From NCBI RefSeq assembly GCF_020217425.1, contig NZ_CP084090.1:248001-312000 (forward strand): 64,000 nucleotides of DNA, given 5' to 3'. How positions within the stretch are numbered: position 1 is the stretch's first letter; every line of letters starts with the position of its first letter. The notes beneath the pieces were generated by a model. It had not been told where the DNA came from. It saw only the letters and a program-made list of their open reading frames with translations, and did no database searches. Shown here piece after piece: positions 51,878-60,402 of this stretch. The DNA comes from Halomicrobium urmianum. GTDB lineage: Archaea > Halobacteriota > Halobacteria > Halobacteriales > Haloarculaceae. A program made the translations under genes and the position numbers.

Positions 51878-51936
51878 GTTCCGGCACGGACCCCCGCGCC
51901 CCGAACGCTTACTTCCCGGCGCGAGCGTGAAGCCGT

Positions 51937-52767
51937 ATGGACGAGCCACTCTCCCTGCTGGTGATCGGCGCGCACCCGGACGACTGCTTGATCAAGGCCG
52001 GGGGCATCGCCGCGAAGTACGCGCAGGCCGGCCACGACGTCACCTTCCTCTCGATGACGGACGGCAGCGCCGGCCACCACGAGATGGGCCGCACGAAGCT
52101 CGCGGCGCGCCGGAAGCGCGAGACCGAGGCCGTCGCGGAGACGCTGGGCATCGACTACGACGTCTGGGACGTCGCGGACGGCGAATTGATGCCGACCCTC
52201 GAGAACCGCAAGCGGCTCATCCGCTACGTCCGCGAGGTCGACCCCGACCTCGTGCTGGGGCCGCGACCGAACGACTACCACCCCGACCACCGCTACTGCG
52301 CGCGGCTGGTCCGGGACGCCGCGTACATGCTCATCGTCCCCAACGTCTGCCCGCGGGTCGATCCGATGGACGGGAATCCCGTCGTCGGCTACGTGGCCGA
52401 CGGGTTCGAGAAGCCGAACCCCTTCGAGCCCGACGTCGTGCTCGACGTCGACGACGTCGTCGACGACAAACTCGACGCCCTCCACTGCCACGAGTCCCAG
52501 CTGTACGAGTGGCTGCCCTACACCTTCGGGGAACTCGATCAGGTCCCCGAGGGCGACGAGACTCGCCGGGCGTGGCTGGGCGACGAGATGCTCGGCCACC
52601 TCGAAGCCAACACGCCGATGAACGTCGCCGACCGCTTCCGCGACGAACTGATCGTGCGCTACGGCGAAGACCGGGGCGGTGACGTCGGTCACGCCGAAGC
52701 CGTCGAAATCTCCGAGTACGGGGCCGAACTGACTGACGAGAAGCGGGACCGCCTGTTCTTCTTCTGA
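51937..52767 (+). CDS. PIG-L/LmbE family deacetylase
   Basis: 276 residues. The zinc motif AHPDD (GAHPDDCL, about 10-17) and DYHPDHRYC (third ligand) fit N-acetyl-sugar deacetylases of the LmbE/PIG-L family. It lies just after two glycosyltransferases, suggesting a role on an N-acetyl-hexosamine-linked glycan or lipid, but small-molecule deacetylases are also in this family. GCTTACTT about 26 nt upstream fits ATG 51937. Confidence 0.9.
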   Translation: MDEPLSLLVIGAHPDDCLIKAGGIAAKYAQAGHDVTFLSMTDGSAGHHEMGRTKLAARRKRETEAVAETLGIDYDVWDVADGELMPTLENRKRLIRYVREVDPDLVLGPRPNDYHPDHRYCARLVRDAAYMLIVPNVCPRVDPMDGNPVVGYVADGFEKPNPFEPDVVLDVDDVVDDKLDALHCHESQLYEWLPYTFGELDQVPEGDETRRAWLGDEMLGHLEANTPMNVADRFRDELIVRYGEDRGGDVGHAEAVEISEYGAELTDEKRDRLFFF

Positions 52768-52874
52768 GCGGCGGCCGCTCGACGTGGGGGTGACGGCAGC
52801 CGGAAACAACCTCGCGAGTTCCGCGCAGGTAGCTCGGAACCAGTGTTAGGGGACTCCCGCCCCTGGCTACGCGT

Positions 52875-53189
52875 ATGAGTGACCAGTCGGAGACGGACCC
52901 GCAGTCGACGATTTTCCACCGCTCGGTCGAACCTCGGGAGTCGACGGAAAACGAGCGCGTGCTCGGCGTCATCGCTGACGTCGAGGACTGCGACGTGACG
53001 GACCTGCCGCCGATCTACAGCCGGATCGACGACGTCCTCGAGGACCTGTTCAGCGACCCCCCCGTCCGGGAGGCGCAGGTCGAGATCTCCTTCTCCTACT
53101 ACGGCTACCGGATCACGGTCGATCAGGAGGGCGACATGACGCTGCGACGGCTGGGCGAGAAGTCGCCGAGCGATCGGACGCCCGAGTAG
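52875..53189 (+). CDS. HalOD1 output-domain protein
   Basis: 104 residues. The central part (VLGVIADVEDCDVTDLPPIY, then SFSYYGYRITVDQEG) matches the haloarchaeal HalOD1 output domain, usually fused to receivers or stand-alone. The ends are charged and disordered. Molecular function unknown. Confidence 0.88.
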   Translation: MSDQSETDPQSTIFHRSVEPRESTENERVLGVIADVEDCDVTDLPPIYSRIDDVLEDLFSDPPVREAQVEISFSYYGYRITVDQEGDMTLRRLGEKSPSDRTPE

Positions 53190-53225
53190 CCCCGGGCTGC
53201 CTCCCGGCCGGTCAGCCGGGCGACG

Positions 53226-54422
53226 TCACGAACGTCGGTCGCGCTCCCCCGCTCGCAACCGCTCGACGCGACGTTCGACGGGCGGGTGCGAGGACGGCAG
53301 GACGCGGCCGATCAGGTCCTGGCACCGTCGTCTCGCCCGAGCGACGACGTCGTCGCGCTCCGCGTCACCGCCGTCCCCGACGGCGTGGGGCAGGATACAG
53401 AGCTCGCGTACCCCCGTCCGGGCCGTCCGGAGGTCGGTCGACGGACTCGGCTGCGGCCCCGACAGCGTCTCCAGCGCGCCGGCCAGCGCGGCCGGCGAGC
53501 CCGATATCGCGACGGCTGCTTCGTCGGCGCGGAACTCCCGGATCCGCGACAGCAGCCGGTAGCACGCGCCGCCGGCGACGTACAGCGCCGTCGACGCCAC
53601 GAGCGTCGCTGGTCCGACGATGAGCATCGTCATCGCGAAGTGGTGGCTGTATCCGACGTCGCTCCAGTCCCTGTCGGACTCGACGCGCGGGAGCAGCGCC
53701 CTGAAGTATTCGACGAGTCGCTCGTTGACGCGGCGTGTCACGCTCGGGAGGAAACTCGCCGCGGTCATCACGAACGCGTCGCCGTTCTTCAGGTGGGCGA
53801 GTTCGTGTGCGAGGACGGCGTCGAGCTGGTCGTCGTCCAGGCGTTCGAGCAGCGCCGTGGTCGCGACCAGCAGCTGCTCGCCCGGACGACCGATCACGAA
53901 GCTGTTCGGCGTCTCCGAGCCGATCACCCGCACCTCCGGCGGGGCCATGTCCGCGACGTGCGCCAGGGCCGTGGCGCGCACTTCCAGTCGTCGTTCCATC
54001 TCGTCCCGGGTCGCGATGGCCTGTTCGATGGAGTCCCGGTCGGGCGCGTCGTCCGGAGACGAGTCTGTCTCCGCGTCCGCGCCGGCGTCGGCTGGAGACG
54101 GATCGCCGGACGCGTCGACGTCGCCGACTTCGGGGAGCGCGCTGGCGCTCTGACGGTAGCCGAACCGCGACTGGACGACGAGTGTCAGGACGGTACCGAC
54201 GGCGAGCGCCTCGACCGACGGGAGCGTCTCGAACCGGAGCGCGTCGACGAGCAACCCCGTGATCTCGTAGTCGAACGCCGTGACGACCGCGCCCACAGTC
54301 AGGTGGCCCAGCCAGTAGGCCACGGCGACGAAGACGACGTCGAACGCCACCAGCGCCCCGCCCAGCGCCGCCAGGCGGACCGGAGACCGCACCGAACCGC
54401 GGATCGATCGCATGGAGGGCAT
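53226..54422 (-). CDS. M48 (HtpX-like) membrane zinc metalloprotease
   Basis: 398 residues. Two N-terminal hydrophobic helices (LGGALVAFDVVFVAVAYWLG and SVEALAVGTVLTLVVQ), an acidic loop, then the peptidase: NSFVIGRPGEQLLV, HELAHLKNGD (HExxH, near residue 207), two more hydrophobic segments and the third ligand Glu in REFRADEAAVA. Typical of membrane quality-control proteases. Start 54422 is near a CTTTCAG box 30 nt up; ATG 54413 is an alternative. Confidence 0.93.
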   Translation of the reverse strand: MPSMRSIRGSVRSPVRLAALGGALVAFDVVFVAVAYWLGHLTVGAVVTAFDYEITGLLVDALRFETLPSVEALAVGTVLTLVVQSRFGYRQSASALPEVGDVDASGDPSPADAGADAETDSSPDDAPDRDSIEQAIATRDEMERRLEVRATALAHVADMAPPEVRVIGSETPNSFVIGRPGEQLLVATTALLERLDDDQLDAVLAHELAHLKNGDAFVMTAASFLPSVTRRVNERLVEYFRALLPRVESDRDWSDVGYSHHFAMTMLIVGPATLVASTALYVAGGACYRLLSRIREFRADEAAVAISGSPAALAGALETLSGPQPSPSTDLRTARTGVRELCILPHAVGDGGDAERDDVVARARRRCQDLIGRVLPSSHPPVERRVERLRAGERDRRS

Positions 54423-54477
54423 ACGCGAGTGTACTGACAGCAGAACTGAAAGAACTGACGGAGCGGCGGGGCGGCCG

Positions 54478-55812
54478 TCAGGCCAGCGCGCTGCCGGCGC
54501 GGATGATCTCGCGCTCGTCGAAGGCGGGGCCGACGAACTGGAGGCCGACCGGGAGATCGTCGCCCGTCTCGCCGGCGGGGACGGTGATGGCCGGGAGGTT
54601 CGCGAGGTTCACCGGCGTCGTATTGGCGTCGGCGAGGTACATCTGCAGGGGGTCGTCGAGGCTCTCGCCCAGTTCCATCGGCGGGACGGGCATGGTCGGC
54701 GACGCGAGCACGTCGGCCTCGGAGAGCGCCTCGTCGAAGTCCTGCTTGACCCAGGCGCGGGCGTCCTGGGCCTTCCGGTAGTACTTGTCCTGGTAGCCCG
54801 CGGAGAGGGCGTAAGTGCCCAGCAGGACCCGGCGTTTGACCTCCTGGCCGAAGCCCTCCTCGCGGGAGCGAGCGAAGCTCTCGTTCCAGTCGCCCTCGAA
54901 GCCGCCGCTCTGACCGTACCGGACGCCGTCGAAGCGGGCCAGGTTCGAGGAGGCCTCCGACATCGCGATGACGTAGTAGGCCTCAACGGCGTGCTCGACG
55001 GAGGGGAGGTCGACCTCGTGGTAGGACGCGCCCTGCGATTCCAGTTCGTCCAGGGCGTCCCAGAAGACCTCGACGACCTCCTCGTCGGCGCCCTCGACGA
55101 GCTCCGTGGGCACGCCGATGGACATGCCGTCGACGTCGCCGTCGGCGGCGTCGGCGAACTCGTAGTCCGCGCCGTTCTCTTGCTCGCGGGCGTCGCCCGC
55201 TCGCTCGTCCGAGGCGCGTAGCGCCTCGCGGGCGTCCCTGGTCGTCGCGTCGCGCTCGTCGGGGCCGGCGATGACCTCCAGCAGCTCGGCGGCCTCCTCG
55301 ACGGTGGGCGCGATGGGCCCGATCTGCTCCAGGGAGTTGGCGTAGGCGACCAGCCCGTACCGGGAGACCAGCCCGTAGGTGGGCTTGAGGCCGACGACGC
55401 CGCAGAAGGCGGCGGGACAGCGGACGGAGCCGCCGGTGTCGGTGCCGAGCGCTGCGTCGGCGTCGCCCGCGGCCACGACGGCGGCCGAACCGCCGGAAGA
55501 GCCGCCCGGGACGTGGCCCGGCGCTGCGGGGTTGTCAGTGGCGCCGAACGCCGACGTCTCGGTCGTCGTCCCCATCCCGAACTCGTCCATGTTGGTCTTC
55601 CCGGGGATGGTCGCGCCGGCCTCGGTCAGGCGCTCGACGACCGTGGCGTCGTAGGGCGGGACGTAGTCGGCCAGCATGTCCGACCCGCAGGTCGTCCGGA
55701 CGCCCTCGGTCGAGATGTTGTCCTTGACGGCGACGGTCCAGTCGGACAGCGGGCCGTCGTCGGCGCCCTCGATGCGCTCCGCCGTGACGTAGCCGTTGTA
55801 CTCGCTCGACAT
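54478..55812 (-). CDS. gatA: aspartyl/glutamyl-tRNA amidotransferase subunit A
   Basis: 444 residues. The amidase triad is present: Lys in WTVAVKDNIS (about 30), Ser in GGSSGGSAAVV and nucleophile region GTDTGGSVRCPAAFCGVVGL. A region around residues 187-222 (nucleotides about 55170-55260) holds charged residues and coincides with two perfect DNA palindromes (GCGGGC/GCCCGC at 55186-55200; CGAGGCGC/GCGCCTCG at 55210-55228). It makes Gln- and/or Asn-tRNA by transamidation. Start ATG 55812 overlaps the gatC stop. Confidence 0.95.
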   Translation of the reverse strand: MSSEYNGYVTAERIEGADDGPLSDWTVAVKDNISTEGVRTTCGSDMLADYVPPYDATVVERLTEAGATIPGKTNMDEFGMGTTTETSAFGATDNPAAPGHVPGGSSGGSAAVVAAGDADAALGTDTGGSVRCPAAFCGVVGLKPTYGLVSRYGLVAYANSLEQIGPIAPTVEEAAELLEVIAGPDERDATTRDAREALRASDERAGDAREQENGADYEFADAADGDVDGMSIGVPTELVEGADEEVVEVFWDALDELESQGASYHEVDLPSVEHAVEAYYVIAMSEASSNLARFDGVRYGQSGGFEGDWNESFARSREEGFGQEVKRRVLLGTYALSAGYQDKYYRKAQDARAWVKQDFDEALSEADVLASPTMPVPPMELGESLDDPLQMYLADANTTPVNLANLPAITVPAGETGDDLPVGLQFVGPAFDEREIIRAGSALA

Positions 55813-56090
55813 CACGACACCTTCGGACCTTTGAAGTACCCCTCCTCGGTCTCGGGGGCGTTGCGCAGCGCCTCCTCCCGGTCGAGGCTGTCGCGGACCT
55901 CGTCGGGCCGCATCACGTTCGTGAGGTCCGCCTCGCGGTCGACCTCGGGGACCTCGTCGAGCGTCTCGAAGTACGAGAGGATGTCGCCGAACTGCGCCGT
56001 GAATCGCTCGACCTCCTCGTCGTCGAGGTCGACGCGGGCCAGGTCCGCCACGTGGCGGACGTCGTCCGGATCGACGGCGTCGTCGCTCAT
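55812..56090 (-). CDS. gatC: aspartyl/glutamyl-tRNA amidotransferase subunit C
   Basis: 92 residues. The GatC pattern is clear: VRHVADLARVDLDDEEVERF (about 11-30), FGDILSYFETLDEVPEVD, and the terminal EGYFKGPKVS. It stabilises GatA and is coupled to it by an ATGA overlap. CCCTTACCG about 30 nt upstream supports ATG 56090. gatB is not in this window. Confidence 0.95.
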   Translation of the reverse strand: MSDDAVDPDDVRHVADLARVDLDDEEVERFTAQFGDILSYFETLDEVPEVDREADLTNVMRPDEVRDSLDREEALRNAPETEEGYFKGPKVS

Positions 56091-56301
56091 GTTCGCCCCG
56101 AACGCCGGACCGGCGGTAAGGGTTTCGGTGTAGCGGAAATCGAGGCTATCTCCACGTCGAGACCGACTCAGCGGCCTCGACCGTACAGCCGCGTTCGATA
56201 TCCGCCACCTCGACGAACGCCAGTCGGCCGGGAACGTTGCTTACCACTATACCCAACGTCGGTTTCCGAATCGAAAAGATGACCTAGCTGAATAGGCAAA
56301 A

Positions 56302-56309
56302 CTTTTAAG
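56302..56309 (+). promoter_or_regulatory. TATA box of TFB copy 2
   Basis: CTTTTAAG in the AT-rich tract GGCAAAACTTTTAAGTC. It is 71 nt before ATG 56380, so a leader of about 50 nt is predicted, unusual beside the leaderless genes around it. The rest of the 56091-56379 gap shows no gene. Confidence 0.7.
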
Positions 56310-56379
56310 TCGGCGTGGCAAGTATACGCAACCGGAAAGCGAGTTCTTCGGGCACGTGGCCCGGTAGCCCCCCTAACCA

Positions 56380-57354
56380 ATGACCGACACCACTATCAGA
56401 CGGTACACGAGCGAGAGCGAGCGCACCGACGAGACGGAAGACGAGCAGGAGGAGGAACTGGTCTGTCCGGAGTGTGGTGGCGACCTGGTCTCCGACGAGG
56501 AGCGCGGCGAGACGGTCTGCGAGGAGTGCGGTCTCGTCGTCGAGGAGGACGAGATCGATCCCGGGCCCGAGTGGCGTGCGTTCGACTCGAAGGAGAAAGA
56601 CGAGAAGTCCCGCGTCGGCGCGCCGACGACCAACATGATGCACGACAAGGGGCTGTCGACCAACATCGGCTGGCAGGACAAGGACGCCTACGGCAACTCG
56701 CTGTCCTCGCGCCAGCGCGAGAAGATGCAGCGCCTCCGAACGTGGAACGAGCGGTTCCGGACCCGCGACTCCAAGGAGCGTAACCTCAAGCAGGCGCTGG
56801 GCGAGATCGACCGCATGGCCTCCGCGCTCGGCCTGCCCGAGAACGTCCGCGAGACGGCGTCGGTCATCTACCGCCGCGCGCTGGACGAGGACCTGCTGCC
56901 GGGCCGGTCCATCGAGGGCGTCGCGACGGCCTCGCTGTACGCCGCGGCCCGACAGGCCGGCACGCCCCGATCGCTGGACGAGCTCACCGCCGTCTCCCGG
57001 GTCGACAAGGACGAGATCGCCCGCACCTACCGCTACGTCGTTCGCGAACTCGGCCTGGAGATCCAGCCCGCCGACCCCGAGAGCTACGTCCCGCGGTTCT
57101 CCTCCGACCTGGAGCTGTCCGACGAGGTCGAGCGCCGCGCCCGACAGCTCCTGCAGAACGCCAAGGATCAGGGCGTCCACTCCGGCAAGTCGCCCGTCGG
57201 CCTCGCCGCCGCAGCGGTGTACGCCGCCTCGCTGCTGACCAACGAGAAGGTCACCCAGAGCCAGGTCAGCGAGGTCGCCAACATCTCCGAGGTCACTATC
57301 CGCAACCGCTACCACGAGCTGCTCGAAGCCGAAGAGGACATCCAGAGCGTCTGA
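56380..57354 (+). CDS. tfb: transcription initiation factor TFB (copy 2)
   Basis: 324 residues, same length as copy 1. Zinc ribbon CPECGGDLVSDEE and CEECGLV, B-finger RAFDSKEKDEKSRVGAP, two cyclin folds, and C-terminal SQVSEVANISEVTIRNRY. It differs from copy 1 mainly at the N-terminus and in cyclin repeat 1/2 surfaces (EIARTYRYVVRELGLEIQPA against the ELTRTYR form). Paired TFBs of this sort are usual in haloarchaea and could serve different promoter sets. Confidence 0.97.
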   Translation: MTDTTIRRYTSESERTDETEDEQEEELVCPECGGDLVSDEERGETVCEECGLVVEEDEIDPGPEWRAFDSKEKDEKSRVGAPTTNMMHDKGLSTNIGWQDKDAYGNSLSSRQREKMQRLRTWNERFRTRDSKERNLKQALGEIDRMASALGLPENVRETASVIYRRALDEDLLPGRSIEGVATASLYAAARQAGTPRSLDELTAVSRVDKDEIARTYRYVVRELGLEIQPADPESYVPRFSSDLELSDEVERRARQLLQNAKDQGVHSGKSPVGLAAAAVYAASLLTNEKVTQSQVSEVANISEVTIRNRYHELLEAEEDIQSV

Positions 57355-57392
57355 TCGCAAGGCAGTAGGCGACGCCGACGCAGCGGGGGCAC

Positions 57393-57866
57393 ATGGAGAC
57401 CACCCGTCACTTTACTGCGACCACGTACGTCGTCCACGAGGGAGCCGTCGCTCTCCACGAGCACGACGGCATCGGCACGTGGCTGCCGCCCGGCGGCCAC
57501 GTCGACCGGGACGAACTCCCCCACGAGACGGCGGTCCGCGAGGTCCGCGAGGAGCTCGGCATCGACGTCGAACTCGTCGCGGAGACGGACGCCATCGAGA
57601 GCGACACCGTCGAGCCGCTGCCGCAACCGCGGCACTTCCAGCTCGCCGACGTCAACGTGACCGAGCAGGGCGTGGGTCACCAGCACGTCGACATGGTCTA
57701 CTACGCCCGCGCTCCCCACCGCGAGGTCGACCCCGCCGAGGGCGAACAGCCCGTCGAGACCTGGACGTGGTTCGACCGCGAGGACCTGACGACCGACGAC
57801 CGCCTCGACGCGGACGTCGTCGCCATCGGGCTCCGGGCCATCGACGCCGTGTCCGACCGCAGGTGA
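57393..57866 (+). CDS. NUDIX hydrolase
   Basis: 157 residues. The NUDIX box starts GGHVDRDELPHETAV (about 35) and runs into REVREELGI, matching GX5EX7REUXEEXGU. It hydrolyses a nucleoside diphosphate linked to another group; substrate unknown. The gene begins 38 nt after the TFB stop on the same strand. Confidence 0.92.
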   Translation: METTRHFTATTYVVHEGAVALHEHDGIGTWLPPGGHVDRDELPHETAVREVREELGIDVELVAETDAIESDTVEPLPQPRHFQLADVNVTEQGVGHQHVDMVYYARAPHREVDPAEGEQPVETWTWFDREDLTTDDRLDADVVAIGLRAIDAVSDRR

Positions 57867-57960
57867 CCCCTCGCGACGGCGCGTTTGCCCGCCTCCGGGT
57901 CCAGACGGCTGCCCTCGGCGGCCCCACGGTTGTATAGCGCCGGGGCACGTATTGCCGACC

Positions 57961-58170
57961 ATGGACCGACGCTGTCCCGACTGCGACGTCCACATGGAGG
58001 ACGTGAAGCTCCGGACCTACGACGCGAACCCGCTCGCCGTGACGACCGACGAGCACCGCGAGGGAATTCTCGGAAAGCTGGGGGTACACGAGCGCCTCGA
58101 CGTGAAGGCGCTGATGTGTCCCCGGTGCGGACTGGTGCGGACCTACGCCGACCTCGGCGACCTCGACTGA
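57961..58170 (+). CDS. small zinc-binding protein
   Basis: 69 residues from ATG 57961: MDRRCPDCDVHMEDVKLRTY with CxxC, then LMCPRCGLVRTYADLGDLD with a second CxxC, so it likely binds one zinc. GTATAG about 30 nt upstream supports a leaderless start. Conserved-looking but of unknown role. Confidence 0.75.
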   Translation: MDRRCPDCDVHMEDVKLRTYDANPLAVTTDEHREGILGKLGVHERLDVKALMCPRCGLVRTYADLGDLD

Positions 58171-58210
58171 CAGCGGTTCCAGAACTCCGGGCGAACCGCC
58201 CGGCCCTCGC

Positions 58211-59401
58211 TCACTCGCCGACCAGCGACGCGACGTACTTCGTGACGTGGTCGTCCATCCGTCGCTTGTAGCCGGCCTGCCGGGCCAGCCGGTCGAGTTC
58301 GCGGGCCGCGAGGCTCCCGTACTGGGCGGCCTTCTTGTCGCGGTCGACGACTGCGTCCGGGAGCCACTCGGCTGCCGCCCGCCGCAGGGCCCACTTGCGC
58401 TCGTCGCCGCGGACGAGCTGCGAGCCGGACAGCCCCAGCGCCGCCGCGACGACGCGGTCGGAAAGCAGCGGTGTCACCGGCTCGACCCCGGCGGCGCGCA
58501 GCGCGAGGACGTCCCGTTCGAGCTGGTCGGGCAGCCCAGTCAGCACTTCCCGGCGCGCCCCCCGGACCGTGTCCGCGTCGACCCGGGGGTCGTCGGGCGC
58601 CTTCGCTACCTTGGCGTAGCCGCCGAACAGCTCGTCGGCCCCCTGTCCGAGGACGAGCCGGTCGTGCCCGTCCGCCGCGGCGCGCTCCGCGGTCAGATAG
58701 AGGGGGAGCGCTATCTGGACGGCCATGGCGTTCGTCCGCCCGGTCGCGGCGACGATGTCGGGCACGGCCCGCTCCAGGTCGTCGTGGGTCAACTCGACGA
58801 CTGTCAGGTCTCGGCCCAGCAGGTCTGCGGCCGACCGGGCCGCCTCGACGTCGTGGCTGTCCGGGAAGCCGGCGACGTACAGCGGCGCGTCCAGGCGGGC
58901 GGCCAGCAGCGCCGAGTCGACGCCGCCGGAGAAGGCGACGGCCGTCGACGCGTCGCCGTCGTCTGCGATGGCACCCCCGTCCGCCGCGTCCCCGACGGCC
59001 GCATCGAGCGCCGCCCGGACGGCTGCGACGGCGCGCTCGTCGTCGTCGACCGGCTCCGGGTCTGGTAGCGACCAGAGCCGCTCGGTGCCGTCCGCCGTGA
59101 CGCGGTAGCCGGCGGGGACCGGCTCGGGGTCCGAGAGGTCTCTCCGGTCGTGGCTCCACGCGCCGTCGGCGGTGGGAGCGGTCGCGTCCGGCGTGTATTC
59201 GCCGGCCGCACCCGTGGTCGCGTCCGGCGTAGACTCGCCGGCCGCCCCGTGGGACGCACTTTGATCGTAGAACAGCGGCTCCCGTCCGAGGACGTCCCGG
59301 ACGAGCGCGCCGTCGAGCGGGCCGGCGAAGCCGCGCGTCCCCGGGAGCGGGTCGCCGTCGTCGACGGCCGTCCCAACGAGGTCCGGCGATGCCCCCCGCA
59401 T
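58211..59401 (-). CDS. asparagine synthase-like protein (ATP-PPase domain)
   Basis: 396 residues. Variable acidic N-terminal region (about 1-130) without an obvious glutaminase Cys2; then SGGVDSALLAARLDAPLYVA (PP-loop, about 159-178) and GQGADELFGGYAKV (about 251-264), typical of AsnB-type synthases. The N-terminal region carries a 12-residue tandem repeat (AAGESTPDATTG, AAGEYTPDATAP), encoded at 59181-59252. Without a glutaminase it may use ammonia or act on another acceptor. The start overlaps the upstream gene stop (ATGA). Confidence 0.85.
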   Translation of the reverse strand: MRGASPDLVGTAVDDGDPLPGTRGFAGPLDGALVRDVLGREPLFYDQSASHGAAGESTPDATTGAAGEYTPDATAPTADGAWSHDRRDLSDPEPVPAGYRVTADGTERLWSLPDPEPVDDDERAVAAVRAALDAAVGDAADGGAIADDGDASTAVAFSGGVDSALLAARLDAPLYVAGFPDSHDVEAARSAADLLGRDLTVVELTHDDLERAVPDIVAATGRTNAMAVQIALPLYLTAERAAADGHDRLVLGQGADELFGGYAKVAKAPDDPRVDADTVRGARREVLTGLPDQLERDVLALRAAGVEPVTPLLSDRVVAAALGLSGSQLVRGDERKWALRRAAAEWLPDAVVDRDKKAAQYGSLAARELDRLARQAGYKRRMDDHVTKYVASLVGE

Positions 59402-60087
59402 CAGTCGAGGAGGCCGTCGATGCGGTTCTTCACGCGGCGCTTGGCCCCGCCGGCGGCCTGCCGGAAGCTGATCCGCCAGGGCGTTCGCTTGCCCTCGACG
59501 GTGGTCCGACCGTCGACGATGGCACCGAGGATTCCCTCGAGGGTCCGGTCGGCGGCGTCGACGCGCGTGACCGCCTGGCCCACCATCTCGCTGACGTGCG
59601 CGTCGCTGCCGGCGGTCATGGACATGCCGCTGCGGCGGGCCAGGCGCTCGGCCTGGCGGTTCGCCCGACCGGTCAGCAGCCGGGAGTTGTACACCTCGAC
59701 GGCGTCCGCTGCGGTCAGGTCGTCCGTGGTGACGTTGGCGAGGACGCCGCTGCGCGACTCCTGGAACGGGTGGGGAACGACGGCGATGCCCCCGAGGTCG
59801 TCGATCCGGTCGAGCGTCTCCCCGAACGGCAGGCCGGAGGGGACGGCTTCCTCGACGCCGAGCGCGAGGACGTGCCCGGCGCGGCTGGTCACCTCCATCC
59901 CGGGGATGCCGACGAGCCCGTAGTCGGGGGCCAGTTCGGCGGCCCGCAGGCTGGCGTCGATCTCGTCGTGGTCGGTGACCGCCAGCGCGTCGAGCCCGAC
60001 GGCCGCCGCCTGCTCGAGCAGGAGTTCGACGGAGTCCCGGCCGTCGTAGGACAGTTCCGAGTGGGCGTGGAGCTCGACCGACAGCAC
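59401..60087 (-). CDS. PHP-domain metal-dependent phosphoesterase
   Basis: 228 residues from GTG 60087 (MLSVELHAHSELSYDGRDSV). PHP motifs: HAHSELSYDG, VTDHDEIDA, GMEVTS, PHPFQESRSG and GSDAHVSE, holding a multinuclear metal site. It is similar to the RNase/5'-3' exonuclease-like PHP proteins of archaea. TCCCTTTTGCC about 30 nt upstream supports the GTG. Coupled to the asparagine-synthase-like gene downstream. Confidence 0.9.
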   Translation of the reverse strand: MLSVELHAHSELSYDGRDSVELLLEQAAAVGLDALAVTDHDEIDASLRAAELAPDYGLVGIPGMEVTSRAGHVLALGVEEAVPSGLPFGETLDRIDDLGGIAVVPHPFQESRSGVLANVTTDDLTAADAVEVYNSRLLTGRANRQAERLARRSGMSMTAGSDAHVSEMVGQAVTRVDAADRTLEGILGAIVDGRTTVEGKRTPWRISFRQAAGGAKRRVKNRIDGLLD

Positions 60088-60258
60088 GGACCCCCGTTCG
60101 CAGTCAGATGGCAAAAGGGACTCGGTACGCGCCGAACCGGCCGAATCGGCACCGAGACGGCGAGCGGGCGTCGTCGGCGGCGTGCGAGCAGTCCCGTCTC
60201 GACGGGGTTCGTGCCGACGAAGCGAAACGAAAAAGGCAGAGAAGCGGAATCCATCCGA

Positions 60259-60342
60259 TATAGTAGAAATTGAACGCAATGACACACTCGAGGGGCGCCT
60301 TGGGTGCGCCTCGATGTGTAAATAGTTTCAATTTCTACTATA
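60259..60342. repeat. hairpin element, copy B
   Basis: Perfect 16-bp arms TATAGTAGAAATTGAA (60259-60274) and TTCAATTTCTACTATA (60327-60342), with an inner stem TCGAGG/CCTCGA plus ACACA/TGTGT. Same architecture and about 78% identical to copy A (18558-18633). It lies between the PHP gene and rpoB''; its right arm (CTACTATAG) is about 60 nt upstream of the rpoB'' ATG and could supply promoter sequence. The rest of the 60088-60402 gap shows no gene. Confidence 0.85.
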
Positions 60343-60402
60343 GCTCTCGCCGCGTGGCTGTCCGCATCGCTCGCAGACCAACCAGCGACGCCCTCGCTTC
60401 GT

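Noticed and set aside
53286-54437. Long open frame antisense to the M48 protease, and similar long antisense frames across menD, gatA, the MutS-like gene and others
   Set aside because: In this very GC-rich DNA the frames opposite real genes rarely meet stops. Their products are Arg- or Val/Leu-rich without motifs, while the other strand has intact catalytic motifs.
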